From positions 1-6,735 of the forward strand of contig DMTG01000102.1 of NCBI GenBank assembly GCA_003477345.1: 6,735 bases of DNA, given 5' to 3'. This document shows, piece after piece, positions 1 to 5,682 of the stretch. Source of the DNA: Succinivibrionaceae bacterium. GTDB lineage: Bacteria; Pseudomonadota; Gammaproteobacteria; Enterobacterales; Succinivibrionaceae. The translations under genes were made by a program, and so were the position numbers. Numbering within the stretch: position 1 is the stretch's first letter; every line of letters begins with the position of its first letter. Below the pieces are notes generated by a model that saw only the letters and a list, made by a program, of their open reading frames with translations, did no database searches and was not told the origin of the DNA.

Positions 1-144
1 CCACGAGAGCAGGCTCTGCATGGCATTTGAGGCGGCTTCGCTTTTAGCACTGGAAACAGCCTCTTCTGCCATAGCAGCATCTGTAATAAGACCTGCCCAA
101 AGCAGAAATACTATTTCCGATTTGAAAATTCCGAGCCCTTTCAT
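1..144 (-). CDS. fliO: FliO, flagellar export apparatus assembly protein (N-terminal part only)
   Basis: The first 48 codons of a gene run off the left edge of the window. The translation begins MKGLGIFKSEIVFLLWAG. It has a basic start, a hydrophobic stretch at residues 10-20 and a possible signal peptidase site after AMA (about residues 24-26), followed by an Ala/Ser/Glu-rich linker. The next part, starting near QSLLSW, may be the main membrane segment. An in-frame TAG five codons upstream fixes the ATG, and a short AGG lies 5 bases before it. The gene starts 30 bases after fliN, where fliO sits in fliLMNOPQR operons. In that family FliO is a small membrane protein that helps assemble the FliP-containing export gate. 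The assignment rests mainly on position and on the signal plus membrane layout, because FliO sequences are poorly conserved. Confidence 0.72.
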   Translation of the reverse strand, partial: MKGLGIFKSEIVFLLWAGLITDAAMAEEAVSSAKSEAASNAMQSLLSW

Positions 145-174
145 GTATACCTGCTAATTTCGGAGAACCAAAGT

Positions 175-588
175 TTATTTCAGCTTCTTGATGCGTTCTA
201 CCTGACTTATAACATCTGTAAGTCTGATACCGAACTTATCGTTAACCACCACAACCTCTCCATGGGCAATCAGAGTTCCGTTTACCAGCACATCCAAAGG
301 TTCTCCTGCCAGACGCTCAAGCTCAATTACCGAGCCCTGATTGAGCTGCAGTAGATTTCTTATGCTGATTTTTGCATGACCAACTTCCATGGTAATAGTT
401 ACCGGAATATCTAAAATAGAATCCAGCTTCTTGCGCTCTTCCCTCGATAACGGAGGAGGGGCACCAGTACTGCCGCTGTCAAACTCTTCCAAATCTGGAG
501 AATCTGAAGCACCGCCACTGTCACTGCCTTCCTGAGCATTTAACGCAGCTGCCCACTCATCAGCTAATTTTGAATCTTCTTCTGACAT
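175..588 (-). CDS. fliN: FliN, flagellar motor switch (C-ring) protein
   Basis: This is a 137-residue protein, the same length as enterobacterial FliN. FliN forms the lower C-ring with FliM, takes part in switching the direction of rotation and docks the FliH export complex. Residues 8-19 (LADEWAAALNAQ) match the short conserved N-terminal helix of FliN. Residues 20-50 are a Ser/Gly/Asp/Pro-rich linker. Residues about 58-134 form the SpoA/surface-presentation domain, with DIPVTITMEVG, LLQLNQGSVIEL, GEPLDVLVNG and GEVVVVNDKFGIR as recognisable blocks. The start follows fliM by 16 bases, with GGAG about 10 bases upstream. It lies within the fliLMNO transcription unit. Identification is very secure. 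Confidence 0.97.
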   Translation of the reverse strand: MSEEDSKLADEWAAALNAQEGSDSGGASDSPDLEEFDSGSTGAPPPLSREERKKLDSILDIPVTITMEVGHAKISIRNLLQLNQGSVIELERLAGEPLDVLVNGTLIAHGEVVVVNDKFGIRLTDVISQVERIKKLK

Positions 589-604
589 ATTCTATAGCTC
601 CATG

Positions 605-1651
605 CTAATCGTCATCATATTCTTCTTTTTCATCATCCTCTCCAAGATTGATGCCATTCCCCTTAACAAAGGTGATTTCAGTCTTCATGGACTGAGGACG
701 TTCAAGAACTTTGGTTATTTTTACGGCAAGCTTTTCTTTGGTTCTGCCGAGCTTGGCATGATAGCTTGGGAGTTCCTCCACATACAGCAGCAGATTTTCA
801 GGAATGTCTACATTCAGAACATCTCCTGGCTTGAAATTCATAATGTCTCTTAAGGACACCTCTGCATCCAGAAGCTTGGCTCTCACGTCCACATTAACAT
901 CCATTACCTCTTCTCGAAGAGCCTTGTTCCAGCGGACATCAGTATCCCCCTTGTCACTCTGCACACCGGCGTCTAAGAGCTCTCGTATTGGCTCAATCAT
1001 GGAATAAGGGAAACAGACATGCAGATCTCCGCCGCCGCCATCCAGATCGATGTGGAATTTGTTAACCACCAGCACTTCGCTAGGACTTACTATATTGGCC
1101 ATCGAAGGGTTAACTTCGTGGTCGAGAAACTCAAATTCGACGTCCATTACCGGAGCCCAGGCTTCTTTATAATCTTCAAAGACTATTTTTAAAAGCTTCT
1201 GAATGATACGGCGCTCGGTAGGAGTAAATTCACGACCTTCAATCTTGGTTCTGAAACGGCCTTCACCGCCAAAGAAGTTTTCCACCAGGATGAATACGAG
1301 TCTGGCCTCGAGAGTGATCAGTGCAGTGCCTTTCAGCGGTCTGAAACGCACCATGTTCAGGGAGGTAGGCACATAAAGAGTCTGGGTATATTCGCCAAAC
1401 TTCATCATGTTTACGCCGTTCCAGGTAACCTCAGCGCTGTGTCGCATCATATTGAAAAGACTGATGCGCATATGTCTGGCAAAACGCTCATCGACAAGCT
1501 CCAGCGTAGGCATTCTTCCTCTGACTATGCGTTCCTGAGAACCAAAGTCAAAGGATTTTATTCCACCTTCGTCCTGCGGTTTTTCGGGTTCTACATCATC
1601 AGAACCATGCAGCAGAGCATCAATCTCATCCTGCGACAGAAATTCCGTCAT
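605..1651 (-). CDS. fliM: FliM, flagellar motor switch protein
   Basis: This is a 348-residue C-ring protein that binds phosphorylated CheY and sets motor direction. The N-terminal CheY-P binding peptide is intact (LSQDEIDALL, residues 5-14). A variable linker rich in Asp, Glu and Pro follows, and then the CheC-like middle domain (about 40-230) with the FFGGEGRF motif at the FliM-FliM contact. The C-terminal SpoA domain that pairs with FliN lies at about 245-330. The protein ends in a strongly acidic tail (GEDDEKEEYDDD), which makes it somewhat longer than the roughly 334-residue enterobacterial form. An in-frame TAG three codons before the ATG rules out an earlier start. The nearest Shine-Dalgarno, AGAAGG, leaves only about 2 bases, and a perfect AAGGAGG lies about 50 bases upstream. 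A 123-base gap separates it from fliL. Confidence 0.98.
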   Translation of the reverse strand: MTEFLSQDEIDALLHGSDDVEPEKPQDEGGIKSFDFGSQERIVRGRMPTLELVDERFARHMRISLFNMMRHSAEVTWNGVNMMKFGEYTQTLYVPTSLNMVRFRPLKGTALITLEARLVFILVENFFGGEGRFRTKIEGREFTPTERRIIQKLLKIVFEDYKEAWAPVMDVEFEFLDHEVNPSMANIVSPSEVLVVNKFHIDLDGGGGDLHVCFPYSMIEPIRELLDAGVQSDKGDTDVRWNKALREEVMDVNVDVRAKLLDAEVSLRDIMNFKPGDVLNVDIPENLLLYVEELPSYHAKLGRTKEKLAVKITKVLERPQSMKTEITFVKGNGINLGEDDEKEEYDDD

Positions 1652-1774
1652 AACCTTCTAACAGAAGCATCTTTCGATCTGTGACTAAAAGATACCCTGT
1701 CCTCCTTAATTTATATATCCAGGCTTTAATATTCTGCTATTAAAAACCTAATTAATACTGTCTTACTGCAGCTG
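1652..1774 (-). other. fliL-fliM intergenic gap (123 bases), possible fliM leader
   Basis: This is the longest gap inside the flagellar operon; the neighbouring gaps are 16 and 30 bases. On the minus strand it is AT-rich, with TATATAAA-like sequence near 1708-1715 that could act as a -10, but no convincing -35 is visible. It includes an orphan AAGGAGG and a short CAGATC-GAAA-GAT stem-loop just before fliM. A 14-codon reading frame (MLLLEGYDGISVAG) overlaps the fliM start out of frame, and I do not regard it as a gene. I see no Rho-independent terminator here, so fliM is probably co-transcribed with fliL. Confidence 0.4.
1701..1707 (-). promoter_or_regulatory. Orphan strong Shine-Dalgarno (AAGGAGG) upstream of fliM
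   Basis: A perfect anti-SD match reads AAGGAGG on the minus strand but has no ATG, GTG or TTG 5-10 bases downstream. The next in-frame fliM codons include TAG, so fliM cannot be extended up to it. It lies about 50 bases from the fliM ATG. It could be a ribosome standby site or the remnant of a lost small gene. The match is plain in the sequence; the function is inferred. Confidence 0.4.
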
Positions 1775-2320
1775 CTACTGCATTACAAAACCTGTAAACA
1801 ACACCTGTTCCACTACAGGATTCTTGGCAACCTCTGACATTTTTGCGCGAGTCAGATCCAAAAGCACATTTTTAAGTCTTTCCCTTCCGCTCGGTCTTAA
1901 TAAAGCATCATAGTTCTGATTTGCCAGCGCATTGAATATGGTTGAATTGAGCATCATCAGATGCTGCTTGGCAAGAGCCTCATTCTCTTCACCGGCGACC
2001 ATCAGCACAATTTCTACCTGTGCGGTATGCTGACGCTTGCTGCCCGATAAGTTGAAGGTAAAAGGCTTGTCAAACTTAACAAAAATATCGCGGGTTCTGG
2101 CTGCCTGCTCGGCCTCCTTCTCAGCAACCTTGGCGGCAATCTCTTCTGGGGTTGGGCCCTTGACTTCAAAAGGAGGCAGTTTCATGAAATAGGCGACGCC
2201 GAAATAGCCGCCTACGGCAACTATAATTAATAATAATAAACCTATTATCAGTAAAAGCAGACCTTTTCCCTTTTTAGGGGTTTCAAGATCGTCTCCGCCC
2301 TCGTCTTTCTTCTTCGCCAT
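1775..2320 (-). CDS. fliL: FliL, flagellar basal body-associated inner-membrane protein
   Basis: This is a 181-residue single-pass membrane protein. It has a charged, Lys/Asp-rich cytoplasmic N terminus (residues 1-19), a very hydrophobic transmembrane helix at about 20-45 (runs of Leu and Ile, then GGYFGVAYF), and a periplasmic domain ending in the typical VLFTGFVMQ C terminus. FliL proteins surround or support the stator units around the motor and raise torque, especially during swarming. Enterobacterial FliL is about 155 residues; the extra length is in the N terminus and in an Ala/Glu-rich periplasmic segment at about 58-75. The start has a good AAGGAAG about 6 bases before the ATG. It is the first gene of the minus-strand flagellar unit, and no fliK lies upstream. 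Confidence 0.93.
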   Translation of the reverse strand: MAKKKDEGGDDLETPKKGKGLLLLIIGLLLLIIVAVGGYFGVAYFMKLPPFEVKGPTPEEIAAKVAEKEAEQAARTRDIFVKFDKPFTFNLSGSKRQHTAQVEIVLMVAGEENEALAKQHLMMLNSTIFNALANQNYDALLRPSGRERLKNVLLDLTRAKMSEVAKNPVVEQVLFTGFVMQ

Positions 2321-2343
2321 AAAATACTTCCTTATCTTTATTT

Positions 2344-2349
2344 ATTGTA
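2344..2349 (-). promoter_or_regulatory. Possible -10 element for fliL (TACAAT)
   Basis: TACAAT on the minus strand matches the sigma-70 -10 consensus at five of six positions. It lies 23 bases before the fliL start codon, which would give a leader of about 15-20 bases containing the AAGGAAG ribosome site. The -35 position is only an A-rich run, so any promoter here would need an activator or another sigma factor. The call is weak. Confidence 0.25.
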
Positions 2350-2381
2350 AGATTATCACACTTATGTTTTTTTATTACTTT

Positions 2382-2399
2382 GATTTATTAGCATAAATC
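2382..2399. promoter_or_regulatory. 18-bp dyad upstream of fliL, possible operator
   Basis: GATTTAT and ATAAATC form perfect 7-base arms around a 4-base TAGC centre. The dyad lies 62-79 bases upstream of the fliL ATG and is centred about 53 bases before the transcript start that the TACAAT element would predict. That spacing would suit an upstream activator. It does not match the CRP or FNR consensus, and no T-run follows on either strand, so it is not an obvious terminator. Confidence 0.3.
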
Positions 2400-2720
2400 G
2401 TGCTTTTTAACTAGCTTCACAAATTTGCTGTCAGTTTACTTTATAAATGACGCTGATAAGCACTCTAAGGTTTGCTCTCTACCTGGTCTTTGGTAAATTT
2501 TAAAGCTGCCAGATAATTTGTTGTTTTATTATGCAATTATTAGACCACTTACACTTTATATACAAAAATGCTCTTATTTTCAATTAGTTATTAAAATCCA
2601 ATTTACTCATAACTGTTTTTCGTTTTACATGCCGTCAATTTTTTTACGGAATATTTATGGCTATCTTGGTATTTGTGGAAGCCGAAAATATCAGAATTAT
2701 GCCGGCTAACGCCAAAAAGG

Positions 2721-2749
2721 TTGTAAAATAAAGTAAATAATTATATTGT
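2721..2749 (+). promoter_or_regulatory. Weak candidate sigma-70 promoter toward dacA
   Basis: TTGTAA (2721-2726) and TATTGT (2744-2749) are separated by 17 bases. Each matches the sigma-70 consensus at four of six positions. The dacA leader from here would be about 135 bases and would include the palindrome at 2803-2819. In such AT-rich DNA, matches of this quality arise by chance. Confidence 0.22.
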
Positions 2750-2802
2750 GTGTTTTGTACCTTTGTTTTGCCTAAGACAAGGCTTATTAAAATAATAATT
2801 GG

Positions 2803-2819
2803 GAACACCTGTGGTGTTC
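2803..2819. promoter_or_regulatory. 17-bp perfect palindrome upstream of dacA, probable operator
   Basis: GAACACC and GGTGTTC form perfect 7-base arms around TGT. It is more GC-rich than the AT-rich DNA around it. It sits where the -35 of a promoter using the TATACT at 2838-2843 would fall, and its centre is about 39 bases before the predicted start. This fits a repressor site or an activator that replaces a missing -35. No T-run follows, so a terminator is unlikely. I do not recognise the regulator. Confidence 0.45.
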
Positions 2820-2837
2820 TGTAAAACATAAGATTTT

Positions 2838-2843
2838 TATACT
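2838..2843 (+). promoter_or_regulatory. Candidate -10 element of the dacA promoter (TATACT)
   Basis: TATACT matches the -10 consensus at five of six positions and lies 48 bases before the dacA ATG. No good -35 is present at 16-18 bases upstream, because the palindrome at 2803-2819 occupies that space. Transcription would start near 2850, inside the AGGGAGG sequence. Confidence 0.35.
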
Positions 2844-2847
2844 TATC

Positions 2848-2879
2848 AGGGAGGACGGCGGATATAACAAATTTTCGCC
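2848..2879 (+). promoter_or_regulatory. Distant Shine-Dalgarno and hairpin in the dacA leader
   Basis: AGGGAGG at 2848-2854 is a good ribosome site but ends 37 bases before the dacA ATG. No Shine-Dalgarno lies near the ATG, where the sequence is ACATTTAATTT. Between them, GGCGGA (2857-2862) can pair with TTCGCC (2874-2879), giving four Watson-Crick GC pairs, one G-U and one A-U with an 11-base loop. Folding this would bring the ribosome site to an effective spacing of about 14 bases. The elements are visible; the mechanism is inferred. Confidence 0.3.
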
Positions 2880-2891
2880 TACATTTAATTT

Positions 2892-4202
2892 ATGACTAAT
2901 ATAAAAAAACTGGTAGCATGCTTTGCCCTTTCCCTCGCTTGTTCAGGCTGCCTTTCCGTTTCTGCCTACGCTGCTGAAAATAAAGATATTCCAAATCCTT
3001 TCGCAGATCTCAAAAACAATTCAGCAAATCCAGGAGATCCTAACGCGCCGAGCGTTGCTCCCATGGTAATTCCTGCACCTCCTGAGGTTGATGCTACCTC
3101 CTGGGTGCTTATGGACTACGATACTGGTAGAGTAATCACCGAGCATCAGGCACATCAGAAAATCTGGCCAGCCTCTTTAACCAAGATGATGACCTCCTAC
3201 GTTATCGGAACTGAAATCAAAGCCGGTCGTCTGCATATGGATGACAACGTAGAAATTCCTCTCGATGCCTGGTCTAAAAACTACAGCGACTCATCTAAGA
3301 TGTTCATCGAGGTAGGTAAAACCATTAAGGTTGGCGATCTGGTAAGAGGAATTATTATTCAGTCAGGCAATGATGCATGTGTTGCCATGGCAATTCACCT
3401 CGCCGGAACAGAGCAGGGTTTTGTGGGAGTAATGAACAAGTACTGCGAGCAGCTTGGACTTAAGGAAACTCATTTCTCCAATGTTCACGGTCTGTACGAC
3501 GATAACAATTATTCCACAGCCTATGACATGTCTTTATTAGGACGTGCTCTGATAAAAGATCTGCCAGAAGAGTATTCAATCTACAGCCAGAAGGATTTCA
3601 CCTTCAACGGCATCAAGCAGCATAACCGCAACCAGCTGCTCTGGGACAAGACTCTCAATGTAGACGGTATCAAAACCGGACACCTCTCTCAGATTGGCTA
3701 TAATCTGGTGGCAAGTGCCACAGAAGGTCCTCAGCGCATGATTGCAACAGTTATCGGCGCCAAATCCGAAAAAGGCAGAGCGCAGGCCTGCAGATCTCTG
3801 CTCATATACGGATTTAGATATTTTGAAGCCTACACTCCTCTCAAAGCCGGCAAAACCATTCTCTCACGCGCGGTTCGCATGGGAGAGAAGGACTCTGTAG
3901 ATCTGGTACTGCCAGAAGATCTGAAACTGCTGATCCCTCGTGGCAGACAGAATCAGATTACCATTAACTACAAGCTCAAGCATTCTGTATTCAAGGCTCC
4001 TATAGCCAAAGGCGAAAATCTTGGCCACATAGAAGTAAAAATTGAAGGACGCCCATATGCAACAGCTACTTTAGTATCAGCTGAGGATATCAAGGAAGGC
4101 GGGTTCTTCAGTAAGACCTGGGATCAGATAATCTCATTCTTCACCGATGATGATGAAGCTACGGACGCAGAGAACACTGATAATCAGGCAAATGCGGGAT
4201 AA
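2892..4202 (+). CDS. dacA: D-alanyl-D-alanine carboxypeptidase, PBP5/PBP6 type (DacA family)
   Basis: This periplasmic serine peptidase removes the terminal D-Ala from peptidoglycan pentapeptides. Residues 1-27 are a Sec signal peptide with likely cleavage after AYA. Residues 28-66 are a Pro/Asn/Ala-rich linker, longer than in Escherichia coli. The penicillin-binding domain has S95-L-T-K98 (nucleophile and base), S158-G-N160 and K261-T-G263, with the family blocks NVHGL and NRNQLLW. The C-terminal beta domain, PBP5_C (about 300-400), ends with EGGFF and a short amphipathic helix (405-417) that normally attaches PBP5 to the inner membrane. Here a 19-residue acidic tail follows it. The length is 436 residues against about 403 in E. 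coli. An in-frame TAA just upstream fixes the ATG. It is the first gene of an operon with ybeD 4 bases downstream. dacA or dacC would both fit. Confidence 0.95.
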   Translation: MTNIKKLVACFALSLACSGCLSVSAYAAENKDIPNPFADLKNNSANPGDPNAPSVAPMVIPAPPEVDATSWVLMDYDTGRVITEHQAHQKIWPASLTKMMTSYVIGTEIKAGRLHMDDNVEIPLDAWSKNYSDSSKMFIEVGKTIKVGDLVRGIIIQSGNDACVAMAIHLAGTEQGFVGVMNKYCEQLGLKETHFSNVHGLYDDNNYSTAYDMSLLGRALIKDLPEEYSIYSQKDFTFNGIKQHNRNQLLWDKTLNVDGIKTGHLSQIGYNLVASATEGPQRMIATVIGAKSEKGRAQACRSLLIYGFRYFEAYTPLKAGKTILSRAVRMGEKDSVDLVLPEDLKLLIPRGRQNQITINYKLKHSVFKAPIAKGENLGHIEVKIEGRPYATATLVSAEDIKEGGFFSKTWDQIISFFTDDDEATDAENTDNQANAG

Positions 4203-4206
4203 AGCA

Positions 4207-4491
4207 ATGTCCGATATTTATGCAAATTTAAAGAAGCTTATAAAGTTTCCATCGGTCATTTCCTTCCGCGTCATAGTTGACGCGGAAGCGCCTGATGCTA
4301 TTGCAGAAGTCAAAAAGGCTGTTGAAGAGATTGAGCACAGCGGAGTAATGGAAATTACCGAACCTCCTCGCAGGTCGCGCAACGGTACCTATATTTCATA
4401 TACACTGCCTGTTAAAGTCACTTCTGCTAAAAATCTTGAAGCAATCTACAAGATAATAAGCATGATCCCTAGTGTAAAACACGTTATATAA
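4207..4491 (+). CDS. ybeD: YbeD-like DUF493 protein
   Basis: This is a 94-residue cytoplasmic protein of the UPF0250/DUF493 family, compared with 87 residues for E. coli YbeD. The family has an ACT-like alpha/beta fold and no settled function. Visible blocks are LIKFPSVISFRVIV near the start, then a helix (AIAEVKKAVEEI), a strand region with RSRNGTYISYTLPVKV and the terminal helix NLEAIYKIISMIPSVKHVI. The ATG at 4207 has GGGA about 8 bases upstream and leaves a 4-base gap to dacA. An in-frame ATG at 4192 would overlap the dacA end and add five residues, and a still earlier start would lie well inside dacA. The dacA-ybeD pairing is the same as in E. coli, where lipB comes next; here a SanA-like gene follows. 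Confidence 0.9.
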   Translation: MSDIYANLKKLIKFPSVISFRVIVDAEAPDAIAEVKKAVEEIEHSGVMEITEPPRRSRNGTYISYTLPVKVTSAKNLEAIYKIISMIPSVKHVI

Positions 4492-4500
4492 GGATAACCA

Positions 4501-5589
4501 GTGAAACAATTTGACGACGAGAGCGGCCTGTTTTTCAAAATGGACCTTCTGCATTTTATAAAGATCCTCGCTTATATATGCTCTCTTGGTGTTGTCCTGT
4601 TCGCCCTGTTTCTTATGCTGGCACTTTTTAAAGTATCCAGCTTCTCTTTTCATACCTACGACAGCTACCAGAAAATCCCGCATAACAAGGTAGGCCTGCT
4701 GCTGGGAACTTCGCCTAATGTTTCTCCAGGTCAGGACAACCAGTTCTTTACCTTCAGAATCATGGCAGTGTCGGAGCTCTTCAAAGCAAAAAAAATTGAC
4801 TATATACTGGTATCTGGCGATAACAGGCATATATCCTACAACGAGCCTAGAATGATGTTTCGTGCTCTTGTGAAGGCAGGAGTGCCAGCAGATCGCATTG
4901 TCATGGATTTTGCTGGTTTCAGTACACTGGACAGCGTGATCAGAGCATCCAAAGTATTCATGCTCAGTGATGTTACTATCATCTCGCAGTCCTTTCATAA
5001 TGAAAGAGCTCTTTTCATGGCCAGCAAATACGGTCTCAACGCGGTAGGCTATAACGCAAAAGAGCCTACCTCTGGATGGGGGGTTTTCAAAGTAAAAATC
5101 CGCGAGCTGTTTGCCAGAATCAAATGTGTACTGGATATTTATTTCCTCGATACCCAGCCCCATTTTCTAGGCGAGCCGATTGCCATTGCCAATAATCCTT
5201 TGCCTAAAAAACCTTCGAACAAACCTAAATGGCCAACGTCAAAACCCAAAGTTCCTGGCTCCAGCGTATCTGGACTTAATAAAGACAGAGAACTGGAAAA
5301 ATTCCTGGCTATTGCTAAAAAGCCTAGCGATTCTGCCAAAGAACTTAAAGCAAATGCTGAAATGCTGCGTTTAATGCAGGAGGAAAACGCTCACATGCAG
5401 GAAGCTATATCCCATGTTGCAACTGACCTTCAGGGAGAGATTTTAAAGGACGCACAGCAGAAAGCAATTGAAGACGCCAGTGAACTTGCTGCGGATAGTC
5501 TGAACTCGGGAGAAGCTACCTACATAGATCCTAGTATTCAGACAGAAGATGCTCTTGAGAATACCGCTGCTGAAGACGTTCAGCAGTAG
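4501..5589 (+). CDS. sanA: SanA-like DUF218 envelope protein with a long C-terminal extension
   Basis: The first ~230 residues match SanA, an inner-membrane protein of the YdcF/DUF218 superfamily that supports the envelope barrier (vancomycin exclusion) in E. coli by an unknown mechanism. There is one transmembrane helix (about 19-43), so the DUF218 domain faces the periplasm. That domain shows GLLLGTS (65-71), SGDN (105-108), YNEP (113-116), DFAGFSTLDSVIR (135-147) and SQSFHNERAL (161-170). E. coli SanA stops soon after the FLGEP-like motif (about 239 residues). This one continues to 362 with a Lys/Pro-rich linker (233-251), a charged helical, probably coiled-coil stretch (about 260-332) and an acidic end. 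A GTG start at 4501 is chosen because AAGGA lies 6 bases before it; the ATG at 4540 has no such site. The gene begins 9 bases after ybeD and is the last of the operon. Confidence 0.88.
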   Translation: MKQFDDESGLFFKMDLLHFIKILAYICSLGVVLFALFLMLALFKVSSFSFHTYDSYQKIPHNKVGLLLGTSPNVSPGQDNQFFTFRIMAVSELFKAKKIDYILVSGDNRHISYNEPRMMFRALVKAGVPADRIVMDFAGFSTLDSVIRASKVFMLSDVTIISQSFHNERALFMASKYGLNAVGYNAKEPTSGWGVFKVKIRELFARIKCVLDIYFLDTQPHFLGEPIAIANNPLPKKPSNKPKWPTSKPKVPGSSVSGLNKDRELEKFLAIAKKPSDSAKELKANAEMLRLMQEENAHMQEAISHVATDLQGEILKDAQQKAIEDASELAADSLNSGEATYIDPSIQTEDALENTAAEDVQQ

Positions 5590-5607
5590 TAGCTGATCAT
5601 AATATGC

Positions 5608-5644
5608 CCCCATTATTGATCGCAGGATTGATAACGGGGTTTTT
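5608..5644 (+). terminator. Rho-independent terminator of the dacA-ybeD-sanA operon
   Basis: The stem pairs CCCC (5608-5611) with GGGG (5636-5639). It continues through one A-C mismatch, four AT pairs, two G-U wobbles and ATC/GAT to a 4-base GCAG loop. Five T residues follow at 5640-5644. It starts 18 bases after the sanA stop and faces the convergent ribosomal protein operon. Confidence 0.85.
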
Positions 5645-5682
5645 AAGTTTAACGAAGGCCAACCTTTCTATACTGCAAAAAC

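Larger units (their letters stand above)
2321..2891. other. AT-rich divergent intergenic region between fliL and dacA (571 bases)
   Basis: This region separates the flagellar operon from the dacA operon and must hold both promoters. Its middle (about 2500-2750) is very AT-rich. Short reading frames on both strands lack a ribosome binding site, and their composition looks like random AT-rich translation, so I call no gene. Toward fliL there is a perfect 7-bp dyad at 2382-2399 and a TACAAT-like -10 at 2344-2349 (minus strand). Toward dacA there is a palindrome at 2803-2819, a TATACT -10 at 2838-2843 and a possible leader hairpin. I see no clear sigma-54 (GG-N10-GC) or sigma-28 (TAAA-N15-GCCGATAA) promoter for the flagellar genes. 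Confidence 0.7.

Noticed and set aside
602..853. 83-codon plus-strand frame opposite the fliM end
   Set aside because: It is antisense to a secure fliM coding sequence and has no ribosome site or domain.
1439..1684. 81-codon plus-strand frame opposite the fliM start
   Set aside because: It is antisense to fliM and its translation matches no family I know.
2344..2368. CRP-like half sites near fliL (TCACA on plus, TGTGA on minus)
   Set aside because: Only one half matches. The partner half at the correct spacing is poor.
2353..2384. Sigma-28-like promoter on the minus strand (CAAAGTAA ... TGTGATAA)
   Set aside because: The spacing is 14 rather than 11 bases, and the -10 matches only in its GATAA part.
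2518..2709. 63-codon plus-strand frame in the AT-rich intergenic region
   Set aside because: It has a TTG start with no ribosome site and a composition typical of translated AT-rich noncoding DNA.
2644..2829. 61-codon minus-strand frame with hydrophobic translation
   Set aside because: There is no ribosome site before its ATG. The hydrophobicity follows from AT-rich codons, and it overlaps the dacA promoter palindrome.
2900..2951. Cysteines in the DacA signal peptide as a lipobox
   Set aside because: LVAC at residue 10 lies too early for a hydrophobic core before it, and the later cysteines lack the residues needed. A normal AYA cleavage site fits better.
4396..5163. 255-codon open frame on the minus strand
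   Set aside because: It lies opposite the clear SanA-like gene and the end of ybeD, and its translation shows no family features. Long antisense frames of this kind arise from codon bias.
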